DNA of 43,213 bases, taken from the NCBI GenBank assembly GCA_018397065.1, contig JAGTRI010000010.1, positions 1-43,213 of the forward strand, written 5' to 3'. Origin of the DNA: Candidatus Bathyarchaeota archaeon. Its GTDB lineage: Archaea > Thermoproteota > Bathyarchaeia > Bathyarchaeales > DTEX01. The position numbers were made by a program, and so were the translations under genes. This document shows, in pieces, positions 14,896 through 23,845 of this stretch. The first letter of the stretch is position 1. Each line of letters opens with the position of its first letter. Under the pieces are notes generated by a model. It was not told the DNA's origin and searched no databases. It worked only from the letters and a program-made list of their open reading frames with translations.

Positions 14896-16896
14896 TTAAA
14901 CTAGTTTCTTAACTGCATCTACGATTCTCTCTTTGCTTGGAATAGCAGCTTCTTCTAGAACTGGGCTCATAGGTATCGGCACGTCCTCTCCTGCAACTCT
15001 TAGAACTGGAGCGTCAAGATAGTCAAAGGCTTTTTCCATTATTTGCGCTGAGATTTCGGCTCCTACACCACACGTACGGTATCCTTCGTACACAACGACT
15101 GCTCTGCTTGTCTTTTTCACTGAGTTAATTATAGCCTCAATGTCAAGAGGTTTCAGTGTTCGCGGATCAACCACTTCTGCGCTTATCCCTTCCTTAGCCA
15201 GTTCTTCAGCAGCTTCTAATGCCAAGTGAACCATTCTTGAATAAGCAACAATAGTGACGTCTGATCCTTCTCTTTTTATGTCAGCAACTCCAAGTGGAAC
15301 TGTGTATTCTTGTTCAGGAACTTCGCCTTCCACGCCGTAAAGCATCTTGTGTTCAATGAACATGACAGGGTTGTCGTCCCTTATGCAAGTCTTCAATAAT
15401 CCTTTAGCATCAAATGGGGTTGAAGGCATTACAACAAATATTCCTGGAATATGTTGGTACCAAGCCTCAAGGCTTTGGGAATGGTGCTCAGCTATTCCTC
15501 TGCCTGCGCCTCCTTGGGTTCTATAGACTACTGGCACAATAGATTTTCCGCCGAACATGTATCTATTCTTAGCAGCAATGTTGATTATCTGGTCTGTAGC
15601 GATTGTTGAGAAATCAATGTACATAATTTCTGCTACAGGTCTAGTCCCAGTCATAGCTGCTCCTGCTGCTGCACCTGCAATGGCAATCTCTGAAATCGGC
15701 GTGTCCCTCACTCGTTCCTCTCCGAACTCTTTGTATAGTCCTCTGGTCACTTGGTAGGCTCCGCCATAAATTGCGATGTCTTCACCTATGAGGAATACTC
15801 TTTCGTCTCTAATCATTTCTTCACGTAAGGCCTCATTCAAAGCTTGAACGTATCTGATTTTTTTTAGTTTTATTCCTCTTTTCTTAGCTTCAGCAAGGTT
15901 TTTAATAGATGTCTTTGGGTCAATATAGAGGTCTGTGTAAAGACCGTCAAAAAGAGATTCAACTGGAGGATAGGGGCTGTTAAGAGCAAACTTTTCCGCC
16001 TCGTCAACTTCTTGCGCAACCGATTCCTCAAGTTCCTGAATTTGTTGTTGTGTTATTATTCCATTTTCAACAAGCATCTTCTCAAAATTTATAATGGGAT
16101 CTTTTGCTCTCCACAGCTGTTCTTCCTCTTTTGTTCGATAGACCTTAGGGTCACTTCTTGAATGACCATGAAACCTGTATGTTTTACATTCGATAAAGCT
16201 TGGACCCTCTCCTCTTCGGGCTCTATTAACGGCTTCAAGAACTTTATCCTTTACATCAAGTACATCCATTCCGTTTGCTATAATGCCCGGAATGTTGTAA
16301 CCCTTCGCTCTTTCAGAAATGTCTGTAAACGGAAAAGCCCTGTTCACAGCGACAGACATACCATAAAGGTTGTTTTCACAGACATATACAACTGGCAGGT
16401 TCCAAATTGCTGCTAGGTTTACAGACTCGTGAAAAGCACCGGTATTTACTGCGCCATCACCAAAGAAACAAAGAACAACCTGGTCGGTTTTTCTCAATTT
16501 TATTGATAACCCCGCGCCTGTCGCAACAGGAATATTTGAGCCAACAATCCCCGTTGCGCCTAGGTTTCCTGATCTAACGTCGGCAATGTGCATTGAGCCC
16601 CCTCTGCCTTTGCAGTAGCCTGTTTCTTTTCCGCACAGTTCAGCGAGCATAAGTTTTAGGTCGCCGCCTTTTGCGATGCAGTGGCCGTGACCTCGATGGG
16701 TGCTAGTTATGTAATCGTCAGCTCTGATGGCTGCTATTGCGCCAACTGCAACGGCTTCTTCGCCAATATAGACATGTGAGGCTCCTTTTACGATGTCTCG
16801 GCTGAGTAAGTCCCAAACTTTTTCTTCAAAATATCTTATTTGAAGCATCTTTTTGAGGTAGCCAACGAGATTCTCTGGCGTTTCTTTTTCAAACAT
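14896..16896 (-). CDS. 2-oxoacid dehydrogenase E1, alpha and beta subunits fused
   Basis: Thiamine-diphosphate-dependent E1 of the pyruvate/branched-chain/acetoin dehydrogenase type, 666 residues. The alpha half (about 1-335) has HRGHGHCIAKGGD and the TPP motif GDGAVNTG...ENN (146-176). It also carries the phosphorylation-loop-like RFHGHSRSDP (241-250). The beta half (about 346-666) has GEDIAIYGG, EIMYIDF, TQGGAG, AEHHSQSLEAWYQHIPG and the C-terminal VAGEDVPIP. In most organisms these are two proteins. Here the linker (IDPKTSIKNLAEAKKRGIKLKK) is clean and in frame. No E2, E3 or lipoylation gene is in the window, so the partner complex and the true substrate (pyruvate, acetoin or branched 2-oxoacids) are open. 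Confidence 0.92.
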   Translation of the reverse strand: MFEKETPENLVGYLKKMLQIRYFEEKVWDLLSRDIVKGASHVYIGEEAVAVGAIAAIRADDYITSTHRGHGHCIAKGGDLKLMLAELCGKETGYCKGRGGSMHIADVRSGNLGATGIVGSNIPVATGAGLSIKLRKTDQVVLCFFGDGAVNTGAFHESVNLAAIWNLPVVYVCENNLYGMSVAVNRAFPFTDISERAKGYNIPGIIANGMDVLDVKDKVLEAVNRARRGEGPSFIECKTYRFHGHSRSDPKVYRTKEEEQLWRAKDPIINFEKMLVENGIITQQQIQELEESVAQEVDEAEKFALNSPYPPVESLFDGLYTDLYIDPKTSIKNLAEAKKRGIKLKKIRYVQALNEALREEMIRDERVFLIGEDIAIYGGAYQVTRGLYKEFGEERVRDTPISEIAIAGAAAGAAMTGTRPVAEIMYIDFSTIATDQIINIAAKNRYMFGGKSIVPVVYRTQGGAGRGIAEHHSQSLEAWYQHIPGIFVVMPSTPFDAKGLLKTCIRDDNPVMFIEHKMLYGVEGEVPEQEYTVPLGVADIKREGSDVTIVAYSRMVHLALEAAEELAKEGISAEVVDPRTLKPLDIEAIINSVKKTSRAVVVYEGYRTCGVGAEISAQIMEKAFDYLDAPVLRVAGEDVPIPMSPVLEEAAIPSKERIVDAVKKLV

Positions 16897-17064
16897 AATT
16901 ATTCAACCTGCAGATACCAATAATTAACGTGTTCATTAGTGTATTCCATATATTTTCTTTACTTGCGTTATTCGAAATGTCATCTGTGTATTCCTATATT
17001 ATGTCTAGTGGACAACAAAATTAAAAGGTAATGATGCTACTGTAATTATGAATCGAGTTTTTCG

Positions 17065-18159
17065 TTATGATACACCAGCAATCCATTCATCAAGTTTCTT
17101 TCTTGCCTCTTCATCGGCTATTTGTATCGGCGGATGCTTCATGAAGTATGCTGATGCGTACGTTAGGGCGCCTCCTATTTTTCGATCCATAGCTAGCTTT
17201 GCGCATCTTAGTGCGTCAATAGATACTCCACCTGAATTTGCTTTGTCGTTAACTTCAAGCCGCAACTCCATATTAAATGGAATGTTGGCGAACATTCTTC
17301 CTTCTATTCGGATAAAGGCCAATTTTGTGTTTCCTAAAAACGGAATGAAGTCGCTTGGACCAATATAGATGTCCTTATCTTGAAGTTTTGAATTTTCAGG
17401 AAGCAAACTGCGGACAGCCTCAGTTTTTGAGATTTTCTTGCTTGTCAGTCTTTCTCTTTCAAGCATGTTGGCGAAGTCTGTGTTTCCGCCTACGTTGATC
17501 TGGTAGGTTCTATCAATTACTGCTCCTCTGTCAACGCATAGCTTAGTCAACGTTCGATGCGTAATAGTTGAACCAATTTGAGCTTTAATGTCGTCACCAA
17601 CTATCGGCAAGTTCTTTTCAACGAATCTTTTCTCCCATCTTTTGTTTGAGGCGATGAAAACAGGAATACAATTTACAAAAGCGCAGCCTGCCTCTAAAGA
17701 GACATCTGCCCAAAATTCAGTTGCTTTTTGGCTTCCTACAGGCAAATAGTTGAGCAGCACTTCTGTGTCTGTCCTTTTTATTTCGTCCAAGGCCTCTTTT
17801 CTTAATTCCGCGGATGATTTTTTCTGTTTAATTGGGTTAATCATGCTTGCAACGTAGACGCCTACGCCGTCTAGAATAGGAGCTTCTTTCACAACTGTGT
17901 CGCCGCACGTCGAAACGCTGTCAACCCATCGGACATAATTTGGGTCTGCGTAGATTGCTTCGCTTAATGGTTTACCAACTTTGTCAATTGCCACGTCAAA
18001 GGCACTTGTGAACCTTATGTCTTCTATTCCATATCCTCCGATGGTTTCATGCATTAAGCCTATTTTTTCAGTTTTGTTCCTTTTGTAATATTCTATTCCT
18101 TGAACGAGTCCAGCAAAACAGTTTCCTACTCCTATGACGCCGACGTTAATTTTTCCCAT
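17065..18159 (-). CDS. ino1: myo-inositol-1-phosphate synthase
   Basis: Converts glucose 6-phosphate to inositol 1-phosphate with bound NAD, supplying inositol for archaeal phospholipids and solutes. From ATG 18159 the 364-residue product begins with the NAD fold (INVGVIGVGNCFAGLVQGIEYY). It continues through DGVGVYVASMINPI, NYLPVGSQKA, GDDIKAQIGSTITHRTL and the catalytic-region NVGGNTDF. Its length matches the short archaeal and actinobacterial form. An ATG at 18165 adds two residues. The reading frame stays open 81 codons further, but those overlap the divergent promoter and regulator. AAGGTG lies 9 nt before 18159. It is divergent from a PadR-type regulator. Confidence 0.94.
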   Translation of the reverse strand: MGKINVGVIGVGNCFAGLVQGIEYYKRNKTEKIGLMHETIGGYGIEDIRFTSAFDVAIDKVGKPLSEAIYADPNYVRWVDSVSTCGDTVVKEAPILDGVGVYVASMINPIKQKKSSAELRKEALDEIKRTDTEVLLNYLPVGSQKATEFWADVSLEAGCAFVNCIPVFIASNKRWEKRFVEKNLPIVGDDIKAQIGSTITHRTLTKLCVDRGAVIDRTYQINVGGNTDFANMLERERLTSKKISKTEAVRSLLPENSKLQDKDIYIGPSDFIPFLGNTKLAFIRIEGRMFANIPFNMELRLEVNDKANSGGVSIDALRCAKLAMDRKIGGALTYASAYFMKHPPIQIADEEARKKLDEWIAGVS

Positions 18160-18194
18160 GAACATATACACCTTTTTACTTTCTAGCAACTGTT

Positions 18195-18234
18195 TTATCA
18201 TATCATGGAACATATAAAGTTTTATATTATCATA
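18195..18234. promoter_or_regulatory. overlapping divergent ino1/padR promoters with paired TTATCATA sites
   Basis: Between ino1 and the regulator the element TTATCATA occurs twice in the same direction (18195-18202 and 18227-18234). The copies are 32 bp apart, about three helical turns, and flank a minus-strand TATA (CTTTATATG, 18219-18211) and a plus-strand TATTAT element. GAACATATA is also repeated (about 18160 and 18208). The arrangement would let one regulator control both genes. Confidence 0.45.
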
Positions 18235-18247
18235 GAATAGTAGAAGT

Positions 18248-18553
18248 ATGGTTAAAGAACCTGTAGAAAGGTTGAAAGAAAAAGTCCTTAAAGAAAATTT
18301 GTGGGTTTTTTTGTTCAAAATTCTTGCAAAAAACGACGAGTACGCATATGAATTAAGAAAAAAGATAAACCAGGAATTTGGGTTTTGGGCTGGTAGGGTC
18401 ACTGGATACAGAGTGCTTTATTTGCTTGAAAAAAACGGATATGTTGACTCATACCTTAACGGAAGACGCAAATATTATCGGCTTTCAGATAAGGGAAGGG
18501 AGCAGCTCCAGAAAGCCAAAATCTTTTTGAAAAAAATTTCTGAGTCACTTTAG
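18248..18553 (+). CDS. PadR-type winged helix regulator
   Basis: 101-residue DNA-binding protein. The winged helix runs through NLWVFLFKILAKNDEYAYELRKKI, the recognition part is RVTGYRVLYLLEKNGYVDSY, and the wing is GRRKYYRLSDKGREQL. The sequence is basic and has no ligand domain. ATG 18248 lies at about the predicted transcript start, so the mRNA may be leaderless. Because it is divergent from ino1 over a shared promoter, inositol phosphate synthesis is its most likely target. This is inferred from position. Confidence 0.82.
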   Translation: MVKEPVERLKEKVLKENLWVFLFKILAKNDEYAYELRKKINQEFGFWAGRVTGYRVLYLLEKNGYVDSYLNGRRKYYRLSDKGREQLQKAKIFLKKISESL

Positions 18554-18630
18554 CTTATCATTATCTTCAAAAGTTACGATAAAAGGATTTTTATTGTCAT
18601 GCCAATTTTCTATATTTTGAGGATACTTTA

Positions 18631-19476
18631 ATGAAAAAGGTAAAGGGAAGACCAAATCCGATCGATGGAAAAGTAACAGTAGTTGTTGGTGGGGCAAGTG
18701 GAATAGGCAAAGGCATAGCTTTGAACTTTGCATTGAATAATGCTTATGTTGCAGTTTTGGACATAGCCCGAGACGCTGGGGAAAAACTGGTTTCAGAGAT
18801 CAACAAGTCTTTTGGTAAAGAACGAGCCAAGTTCATTTACTGCGATGTTTCTGTTGAGGAGACGATAAAGGATGCTTTCAGAGAAGTTGTTCACGTTTTT
18901 AGCGGGATCGATGTGCTCATTTATAGCGTAGGAATTGTTAAAGCAGGAAGTGTTAAAGACTATAGCCTTGAAGACTTTGAGTTAGTAACCAAAATAAACT
19001 ATACAGGATACTTTCTTTGCGTAAAATACGCTGCGAGCATCATGGCTGAACAACACAGACGTGATCCTTCGCGAATAATGGACATAATTCAGATTAATTC
19101 AAAATCAGGTCTTCAAGGAAGCGAGAGAAACTTTGCGTATTCAGGAAGCAAGTTTGGAGGCATTGGCCTAACACAAAGCTTCGCGCTTGAACTTTGGAAA
19201 GACGGCATAAAAGTCAATGCTGTATGCCCAGGTAACGTTTTTGACAGTCCACTATGGTCTGATGCGAAAAACGGCTTATTTGTGCAGTATCTAAAGGCTG
19301 GAAAGGTTCCTGGGGCTAAAACTGTTGAGGATGTTAGAAGGTATTATGAGTCTAAGGTTCCTATGGGCAGAGGATGCACTGTTGAGGATATTCTGTGCAC
19401 TGTGTATTATTTGATCGAGCAAAAATATGAAACAGGGCAGGCTATTCTTGTTGCTGGTGGACAAATAATGAGGTAA
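18631..19476 (+). CDS. SDR family oxidoreductase, sorbitol-6-phosphate dehydrogenase-like
   Basis: Short-chain dehydrogenase of 281 residues. The cofactor loop is GGASGIGKG (20-28), and D44 after the second strand suggests NAD preference. The catalytic residues are in INSKSG (156-160) and Y170-x3-K174. Several stretches follow the SrlD (sorbitol-6-phosphate 2-dehydrogenase) pattern: IYSVGIVKAG replaces the usual NNAG, and there are QINSKSG, GLTQSFALEL, GNVFDSPLW, YYESKVPMGRGC and TGQAILVAGGQIM. A polyol- or sugar-phosphate substrate is therefore likely, which fits the inositol and sugar genes around it. The exact substrate is inference. Confidence 0.88.
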   Translation: MKKVKGRPNPIDGKVTVVVGGASGIGKGIALNFALNNAYVAVLDIARDAGEKLVSEINKSFGKERAKFIYCDVSVEETIKDAFREVVHVFSGIDVLIYSVGIVKAGSVKDYSLEDFELVTKINYTGYFLCVKYAASIMAEQHRRDPSRIMDIIQINSKSGLQGSERNFAYSGSKFGGIGLTQSFALELWKDGIKVNAVCPGNVFDSPLWSDAKNGLFVQYLKAGKVPGAKTVEDVRRYYESKVPMGRGCTVEDILCTVYYLIEQKYETGQAILVAGGQIMR

Positions 19477-19548
19477 CCCCTCCTTTAACCGTGGCATAGG
19501 GAAGTAAATGATAAATTCTAATCAAAGAAAGAATATAACGGGTGAAGA

Positions 19549-20193
19549 ATGTTGGCTATATTGATAAGATGGTTGGGGCATGCAAGTTTTCAAGTAAAGA
19601 GTAATGGAAAAAACATCTACATTGACCCATACGAGGGAACATATGCCGAGAAAGCTGATTTAGTTCTTGTCACACACTCGCATTTCGACCACTGTGACCC
19701 ATCAAAAATCGAGAAAGTGCGAAAGGATGACACATTAATCATGGCGCCATCTGACTGCACCTCAAAGATTAAAGGAAAAATCAAGTCGCTTAAGCCGGGA
19801 GAAAAGACAACTGTTGGAGATATCACGGTGGAGGCTGTGCATGCGTATAACTATAAGCGTTTCAGGTCTCCAGGCAACCCGTTTCATCCTAAAGGCTTAG
19901 GCGTTGGTTACATTATTAGAATCGGTGATAAGACGATTTACCATGCTGGGGACACCGACTTTATTCCAGAGATGAAAGAACTAAGGAATATCAACCTAGC
20001 TCTTCTTCCAACTGGAGGAACCTATACCATGGATAACCATGAAGCTGCTGAAGCAGCTTTGGCTATGAATCCGCAAATTGTGATTCCAATGCACCGTTGG
20101 ACAACGAATCCTGAAGAGTTTAGGAAAGAGGTTGAAAGCCGATCCGCAATCAAAGTTGTGGTACCTGGGCTTGGAGAAGATTATAGGCTGTAA
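19549..20193 (+). CDS. UlaG-like metallo-beta-lactamase-fold hydrolase
   Basis: Metal-dependent hydrolase of 214 residues. The metal motif THSHFDHCD (H43, H45, D47, H48) is complete. Further ligands lie in VHAYNYKRF, IYHAGDTDF (histidine and aspartate) and IPMHRWTTNPEEF. This family (COG2220) includes L-ascorbate-6-phosphate lactonase and many uncharacterised phosphodiesterase-like proteins. ATG 19549 is used. GGTGA ends only 3 nt before it, so TTG 19552 or TTG 19561 (IRWLGHASF, the usual family opening) could be the true start. It lies in the same direction as the upstream SDR, 72 nt away. Confidence 0.88.
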   Translation: MLAILIRWLGHASFQVKSNGKNIYIDPYEGTYAEKADLVLVTHSHFDHCDPSKIEKVRKDDTLIMAPSDCTSKIKGKIKSLKPGEKTTVGDITVEAVHAYNYKRFRSPGNPFHPKGLGVGYIIRIGDKTIYHAGDTDFIPEMKELRNINLALLPTGGTYTMDNHEAAEAALAMNPQIVIPMHRWTTNPEEFRKEVESRSAIKVVVPGLGEDYRL

Positions 20194-20257
20194 CAAAGCT
20201 GTAGAAACAAATCGTTTTTTGTCTAACGCTATTTTGATGGGCTCTTCATAGTTTTCA

Positions 20258-21361
20258 TTAGGGTTCAGACGTTTTTTCAATTACTTCGGCGACTATTTTT
20301 TCTCCTTTTTCTCCTTTTTCTCTGAGAGTCTTAGCGGCGAGTTCTTTATCGATTTTCTTAGGTTCTTTTCCAAATAGTTTCTGGAAATTTTGGGCGTAGA
20401 TCTTACTCAAAGCTTGTTTTGGCAGTTTCAGACCTATGAACGGTTTTTCGTATCTTGTTAGAAGCTTGTCTGCTGTTGATGGAGTGTAGAATTCCTCGTC
20501 TGATTCCAGAAAGTTTCTGATAAGCCATATTCTGTCAAGTGCTTCTTGAAGCGTCTGCCAGGTTGCAATGTCTGTTCCAAAAAAGATTTGGTCTTGATAT
20601 TTTATAAAGAAGGTTCTCCAGTCGTCTCTGCGAAGCGAAATATTGTACATTAGCTCTATGCCAAGAGATAAATCGAATCCAACATTTTTATAGTTAGACA
20701 GGAAATCCTCGGCTTTCTCAAGGTTTGCTGAAATGAAATAGAAGTGGCAGAGAACCACTTTAAGGTTTGGGTGGTCATCGAGGACGTTCTCCATTTCCTT
20801 GTAAAGTTCTTTCTTTCTCGGGTAGTCGTCAAGGTAGTAAACCCATCCCTTATGTTTCGCCCATTCTGGAGCCATTTTTTCGTCCCAGAACTCTTCTGGA
20901 TCAGCAACATGGCAAAGCACTGGAAAATTGAGTGCTTCACATGCGTCCCAGAAACCTCGATAATAGTTGCTGTCTAAGGGTGTATGTTTGCTTCTGGGAA
21001 CAGGTTTATTTCCCATTTCTCCTATTCCTTCGAAGCCGAGATTCTTCAGTGTGGCAATATACTTCGCCCAGTTTACGTTCGGTAAAGAATCTGTTTCGCC
21101 TGACCAAGGCACATATCCACCTACGTAAAATAGGTCTGGATAATAAGCTTTCAAACAGAGCCCAACATCGCCCCCGGTGACATACATTCCGCTTAGTCTT
21201 CCTCTTCTTAGTATCTTCACATAATCTTGGCAAGCTCTGTCTAAGTCACTAATTCTCAATTTTCCCTCTCTAGTTTCTTGAATTCGGAAGTGGGCATGGC
21301 AATCAATTACAGGTGCATCAACAAAATCTTCGATTCTCATTTTCATCATGTCCGTTTCCAT
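20258..21361 (-). CDS. amidohydrolase family protein (Amidohydro_2-like)
   Basis: Metal-dependent TIM-barrel hydrolase or decarboxylase of 367 residues. The first metal pair is DCHAHF (H22, H24). Later elements are LCHVADPEEF, VVLCHFYF and the catalytic FGTDIATW. The tail KIYAQNFQKLFGKEPK is the family end, followed by about 30 charged residues. It is the last gene of a minus-strand run with PIG-L deacetylase, ROK kinase and Gfo/Idh/MocA genes (121 nt after the PIG-L stop), so it probably serves the same pathway. Lactone or amide opening of a sugar derivative is a reasonable guess only. Confidence 0.87.
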   Translation of the reverse strand: METDMMKMRIEDFVDAPVIDCHAHFRIQETREGKLRISDLDRACQDYVKILRRGRLSGMYVTGGDVGLCLKAYYPDLFYVGGYVPWSGETDSLPNVNWAKYIATLKNLGFEGIGEMGNKPVPRSKHTPLDSNYYRGFWDACEALNFPVLCHVADPEEFWDEKMAPEWAKHKGWVYYLDDYPRKKELYKEMENVLDDHPNLKVVLCHFYFISANLEKAEDFLSNYKNVGFDLSLGIELMYNISLRRDDWRTFFIKYQDQIFFGTDIATWQTLQEALDRIWLIRNFLESDEEFYTPSTADKLLTRYEKPFIGLKLPKQALSKIYAQNFQKLFGKEPKKIDKELAAKTLREKGEKGEKIVAEVIEKTSEP

Positions 21362-21482
21362 AATTGTCTCTTTAAATTTTCATTTCCAATTCAGACTGCA
21401 TAGATTTATGTACACGTGCAGTGATAGTTGCCTTCTTGATTTACTCATGGCCTTTCTGTATTTTCCATTCACGTCGACCTGT

Positions 21483-22331
21483 CTACAGTACCTTCCTTAT
21501 TCTTGCTGATACTTCTTGGCTAAATCTATCGATGTAACTAGAAACGTACTCTATTATGTCAATTTGCGGGTTCTTGATTAGAGGCGTAAGATCCATTGCA
21601 TAGATCATTGCTGTTGCAATATCTGTACCATGACTCTCGTAGTACGTAGCATTGGCTCTTCTTCTGCCGACTGTGGCAAGATCATATCTCTTTCCACCTG
21701 ACACTTGGGAGTCAAAGACGCTAACTAAAGCAACTGATAGGTTCTCATGGTCGCTAACATCGAACACAACCTTGTCTAAATCAATCATCCAATCTAAGTC
21801 TCTCCAAACCTCGCAGCCGTAGACTTTCTGTGGATGTTTGTCCTTAGGTAGTTCTCTTAATGCTTGAATGGTTCTGACAGCCACTCCAACGTGTGTGTCA
21901 TGCTTGTCTGCAAGGTTATGAGTATATATGTATGACGGCCTTGTTGCAGCAATCAATTTTTTTAGATCCTCTTTTACACCGTGGTCGTTTGGATTCTTCA
22001 CAACTGAGCTTGGGTAATCCAGCAGTACTATGGCGCTGTATTCACCTAGCACAGCGGCTTTTTTTTGTTCCGCCTTTCTTATTTTTCGCATTTCCTCGTC
22101 GGTATATGATGCGTATATGCCATCTCTTGGGCTACCAGCTCCGTCAGTGACAACCACGCCGAAAAACCCCTTTTCCTTCTTCCTAAAGCATTCTAGAATT
22201 CCGTGGTACGCCATTATCTCAAGATCGTCGGGGTGCGCGCCTATACCCATGTGTGTTGTTCTTGCTAACGCTTCTTCAACAGATTTGCCGTCTGGAACAT
22301 AAAACTCTGCAGTGTTTCGACCAAACTTCAT
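21483..22331 (-). CDS. PIG-L/LmbE family deacetylase
   Basis: Zinc-dependent de-N-acetylase family protein of 282 residues, acting on N-acetylglucosamine-type conjugates in known members. The metal motif AHPDDLE (H33-P-D-D) is intact, followed by VTDGAGSPRDGIYASYTDEEMRKIRKAEQ and LLDYPSS. The third metal ligand is in DKHDTHVGVAVRTI. ATG 22331 has AAGGTGG 9 nt upstream and starts 16 nt after the ROK stop, so the two genes are clearly co-transcribed. No signal peptide is seen, so the substrate is cytoplasmic. Confidence 0.92.
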   Translation of the reverse strand: MKFGRNTAEFYVPDGKSVEEALARTTHMGIGAHPDDLEIMAYHGILECFRKKEKGFFGVVVTDGAGSPRDGIYASYTDEEMRKIRKAEQKKAAVLGEYSAIVLLDYPSSVVKNPNDHGVKEDLKKLIAATRPSYIYTHNLADKHDTHVGVAVRTIQALRELPKDKHPQKVYGCEVWRDLDWMIDLDKVVFDVSDHENLSVALVSVFDSQVSGGKRYDLATVGRRRANATYYESHGTDIATAMIYAMDLTPLIKNPQIDIIEYVSSYIDRFSQEVSARIRKVL

Positions 22332-22347
22332 ATTAGAATTTCCACCT

Positions 22348-23778
22348 TCAGTTTATAGATGGGAGACTTGCTGCTGCGATGGCTTGGCCAACTCTCCTGT
22401 TTGATTCGTCGGGAAGATGAATTTGTATTCGAGCTGCTAGTTCTGGGAACTCGGCTTTTAAGACTTCTTCTGCCTTTTCAATAATTATGTGTCCTCCTTC
22501 ACCTGACGTGACACGCCCCATAAGGAGGACATGTTTGATGTCATAGAAGTCTGCGTAGTACGCGATGCCATAGCCCATATAGCACCCGATTGTCTCGAAA
22601 ATTTTTCTTGCACCTGTGTTTCCTTTAGATAAAAGTGTCTGCACGTACTTCAGTTTTTCTGCTGATGTCTGCTTCTCGTCAAGAGCAATTCCGGCTTTAG
22701 GTGCAAGCCTAACAACAGCTTCTTGAGAGAAATATTGTGCACCACATCCACGGTCGCCAGACCATTCATCAATGGGGGCATTTGGGCTGAAGTCGACTGG
22801 CACGAAGGCAAGTTCGTTAAGCCATCCAGTAACGTTGCCTTGGTCATTTATGTATCCTCCGGCTTCGCTTGAACCTAGAGCGATACCTAGGATCTTAGTA
22901 TCATTAAGGCTCATTGCGCCAGCTAATGCTGCGACATCGCCGTCATGAATGACAACTAAAGGTATGTCTCCCCACGCCTTTTTAATTTCTAGAAACAAAT
23001 TTACAACTTTCTTCTCGAACACATCTCGGGGAACCCCTCTGAAGAGCGAGGCAACTCTGACGAGGTTGTCTATGTAGATCCCTGCTGCGCTTATGCCAAT
23101 GGCGTCAACCTTTGGCATGTAGGAGGCCGCCTTGCGTAACGCGGCCATTATCTCGTTATAGTGGTAGTCTGGATCGCTCTGCGCCTTCGGATTCCATATT
23201 ACTTCTTCGCTGAAGACTACTTGGCCATTGACGACTGCTGCGACTTTTCTATCGCTTGCGCCGGCATCAAAGCCGATTCGGCATCCGTCCAAGTGTCTTC
23301 CCAATCGTATTTCTCCCTCTCTTGGTTGTGGAAGGTCTTTAAAGTTCACCGTTTCAACTGAGAATGGTTTTCCATAGACGCCTCCCATGAACTCCGCGTC
23401 GAAGGCGCGTTTTCCTCTTGGCGAGTACTCGTTTTTGATGTATTGACCGATGCTTTTTGGTCCACCGATTGTTATTTTCCATCCGCCTTTTATCCAAAGA
23501 AGGGTCTTGACGAGACGTTCGACATAGTATTGGTTGGTCTTAAGCGTATTGGGGTGTTCTGAGAAAACGAATGTTTGAAAGACCGAGGTCATGCCGTCGT
23601 TGCGTTCAATTGCGATACCTAATGGCTCTGCTTTTCCAGACGCATGGACTGCTCTTAGGAATTTGTGGTTGAAAAGCACAGACGGCCGGAAGCCCTGATC
23701 GAGGGGAGGTTCCACTTTGGGTTTAATCAGCTTAATTTGAGGACACAACGCTTTTTCAAGCTCCTTGGTGTGTATCAA
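22348..23778 (-). CDS. ROK family sugar kinase-like protein with N-terminal extension
   Basis: 476-residue protein whose C-terminal 310 residues are an ASKHA/ROK-type kinase. The phosphate loop region is GCRIGFDAGASDRKVAAVV (about 165-183), then AIGISAAGIYIDN, VIHDGDVAALAGAM with the general base in the aspartate pair, and GIALGSSEAGGYI. The CxCGxxGCxE zinc site of classical ROK proteins is absent (DRGCGAQYFSQE stands there). The first 160 residues have no recognised domain and are unusual for ROK enzymes of about 300 residues. The TTG start is the only in-frame one near the upstream gene. It is operonic with PIG-L and Gfo/Idh/MocA genes, so an amino-sugar kinase role is inferred. Confidence 0.82.
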   Translation of the reverse strand: MIHTKELEKALCPQIKLIKPKVEPPLDQGFRPSVLFNHKFLRAVHASGKAEPLGIAIERNDGMTSVFQTFVFSEHPNTLKTNQYYVERLVKTLLWIKGGWKITIGGPKSIGQYIKNEYSPRGKRAFDAEFMGGVYGKPFSVETVNFKDLPQPREGEIRLGRHLDGCRIGFDAGASDRKVAAVVNGQVVFSEEVIWNPKAQSDPDYHYNEIMAALRKAASYMPKVDAIGISAAGIYIDNLVRVASLFRGVPRDVFEKKVVNLFLEIKKAWGDIPLVVIHDGDVAALAGAMSLNDTKILGIALGSSEAGGYINDQGNVTGWLNELAFVPVDFSPNAPIDEWSGDRGCGAQYFSQEAVVRLAPKAGIALDEKQTSAEKLKYVQTLLSKGNTGARKIFETIGCYMGYGIAYYADFYDIKHVLLMGRVTSGEGGHIIIEKAEEVLKAEFPELAARIQIHLPDESNRRVGQAIAAASLPSIN

Positions 23779-23845
23779 ATATGTAACTGCCTATATTTTA
23801 GTGATTCTTGAGGCTTCATTTTGTTCAGCCTACTTCCTGTTCAAT

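Noticed and set aside
17048-17368. Plus-strand ORF opposite the end of ino1
   Set aside because: It is antisense to the conserved C-terminal part of inositol phosphate synthase and shows no motif of its own.
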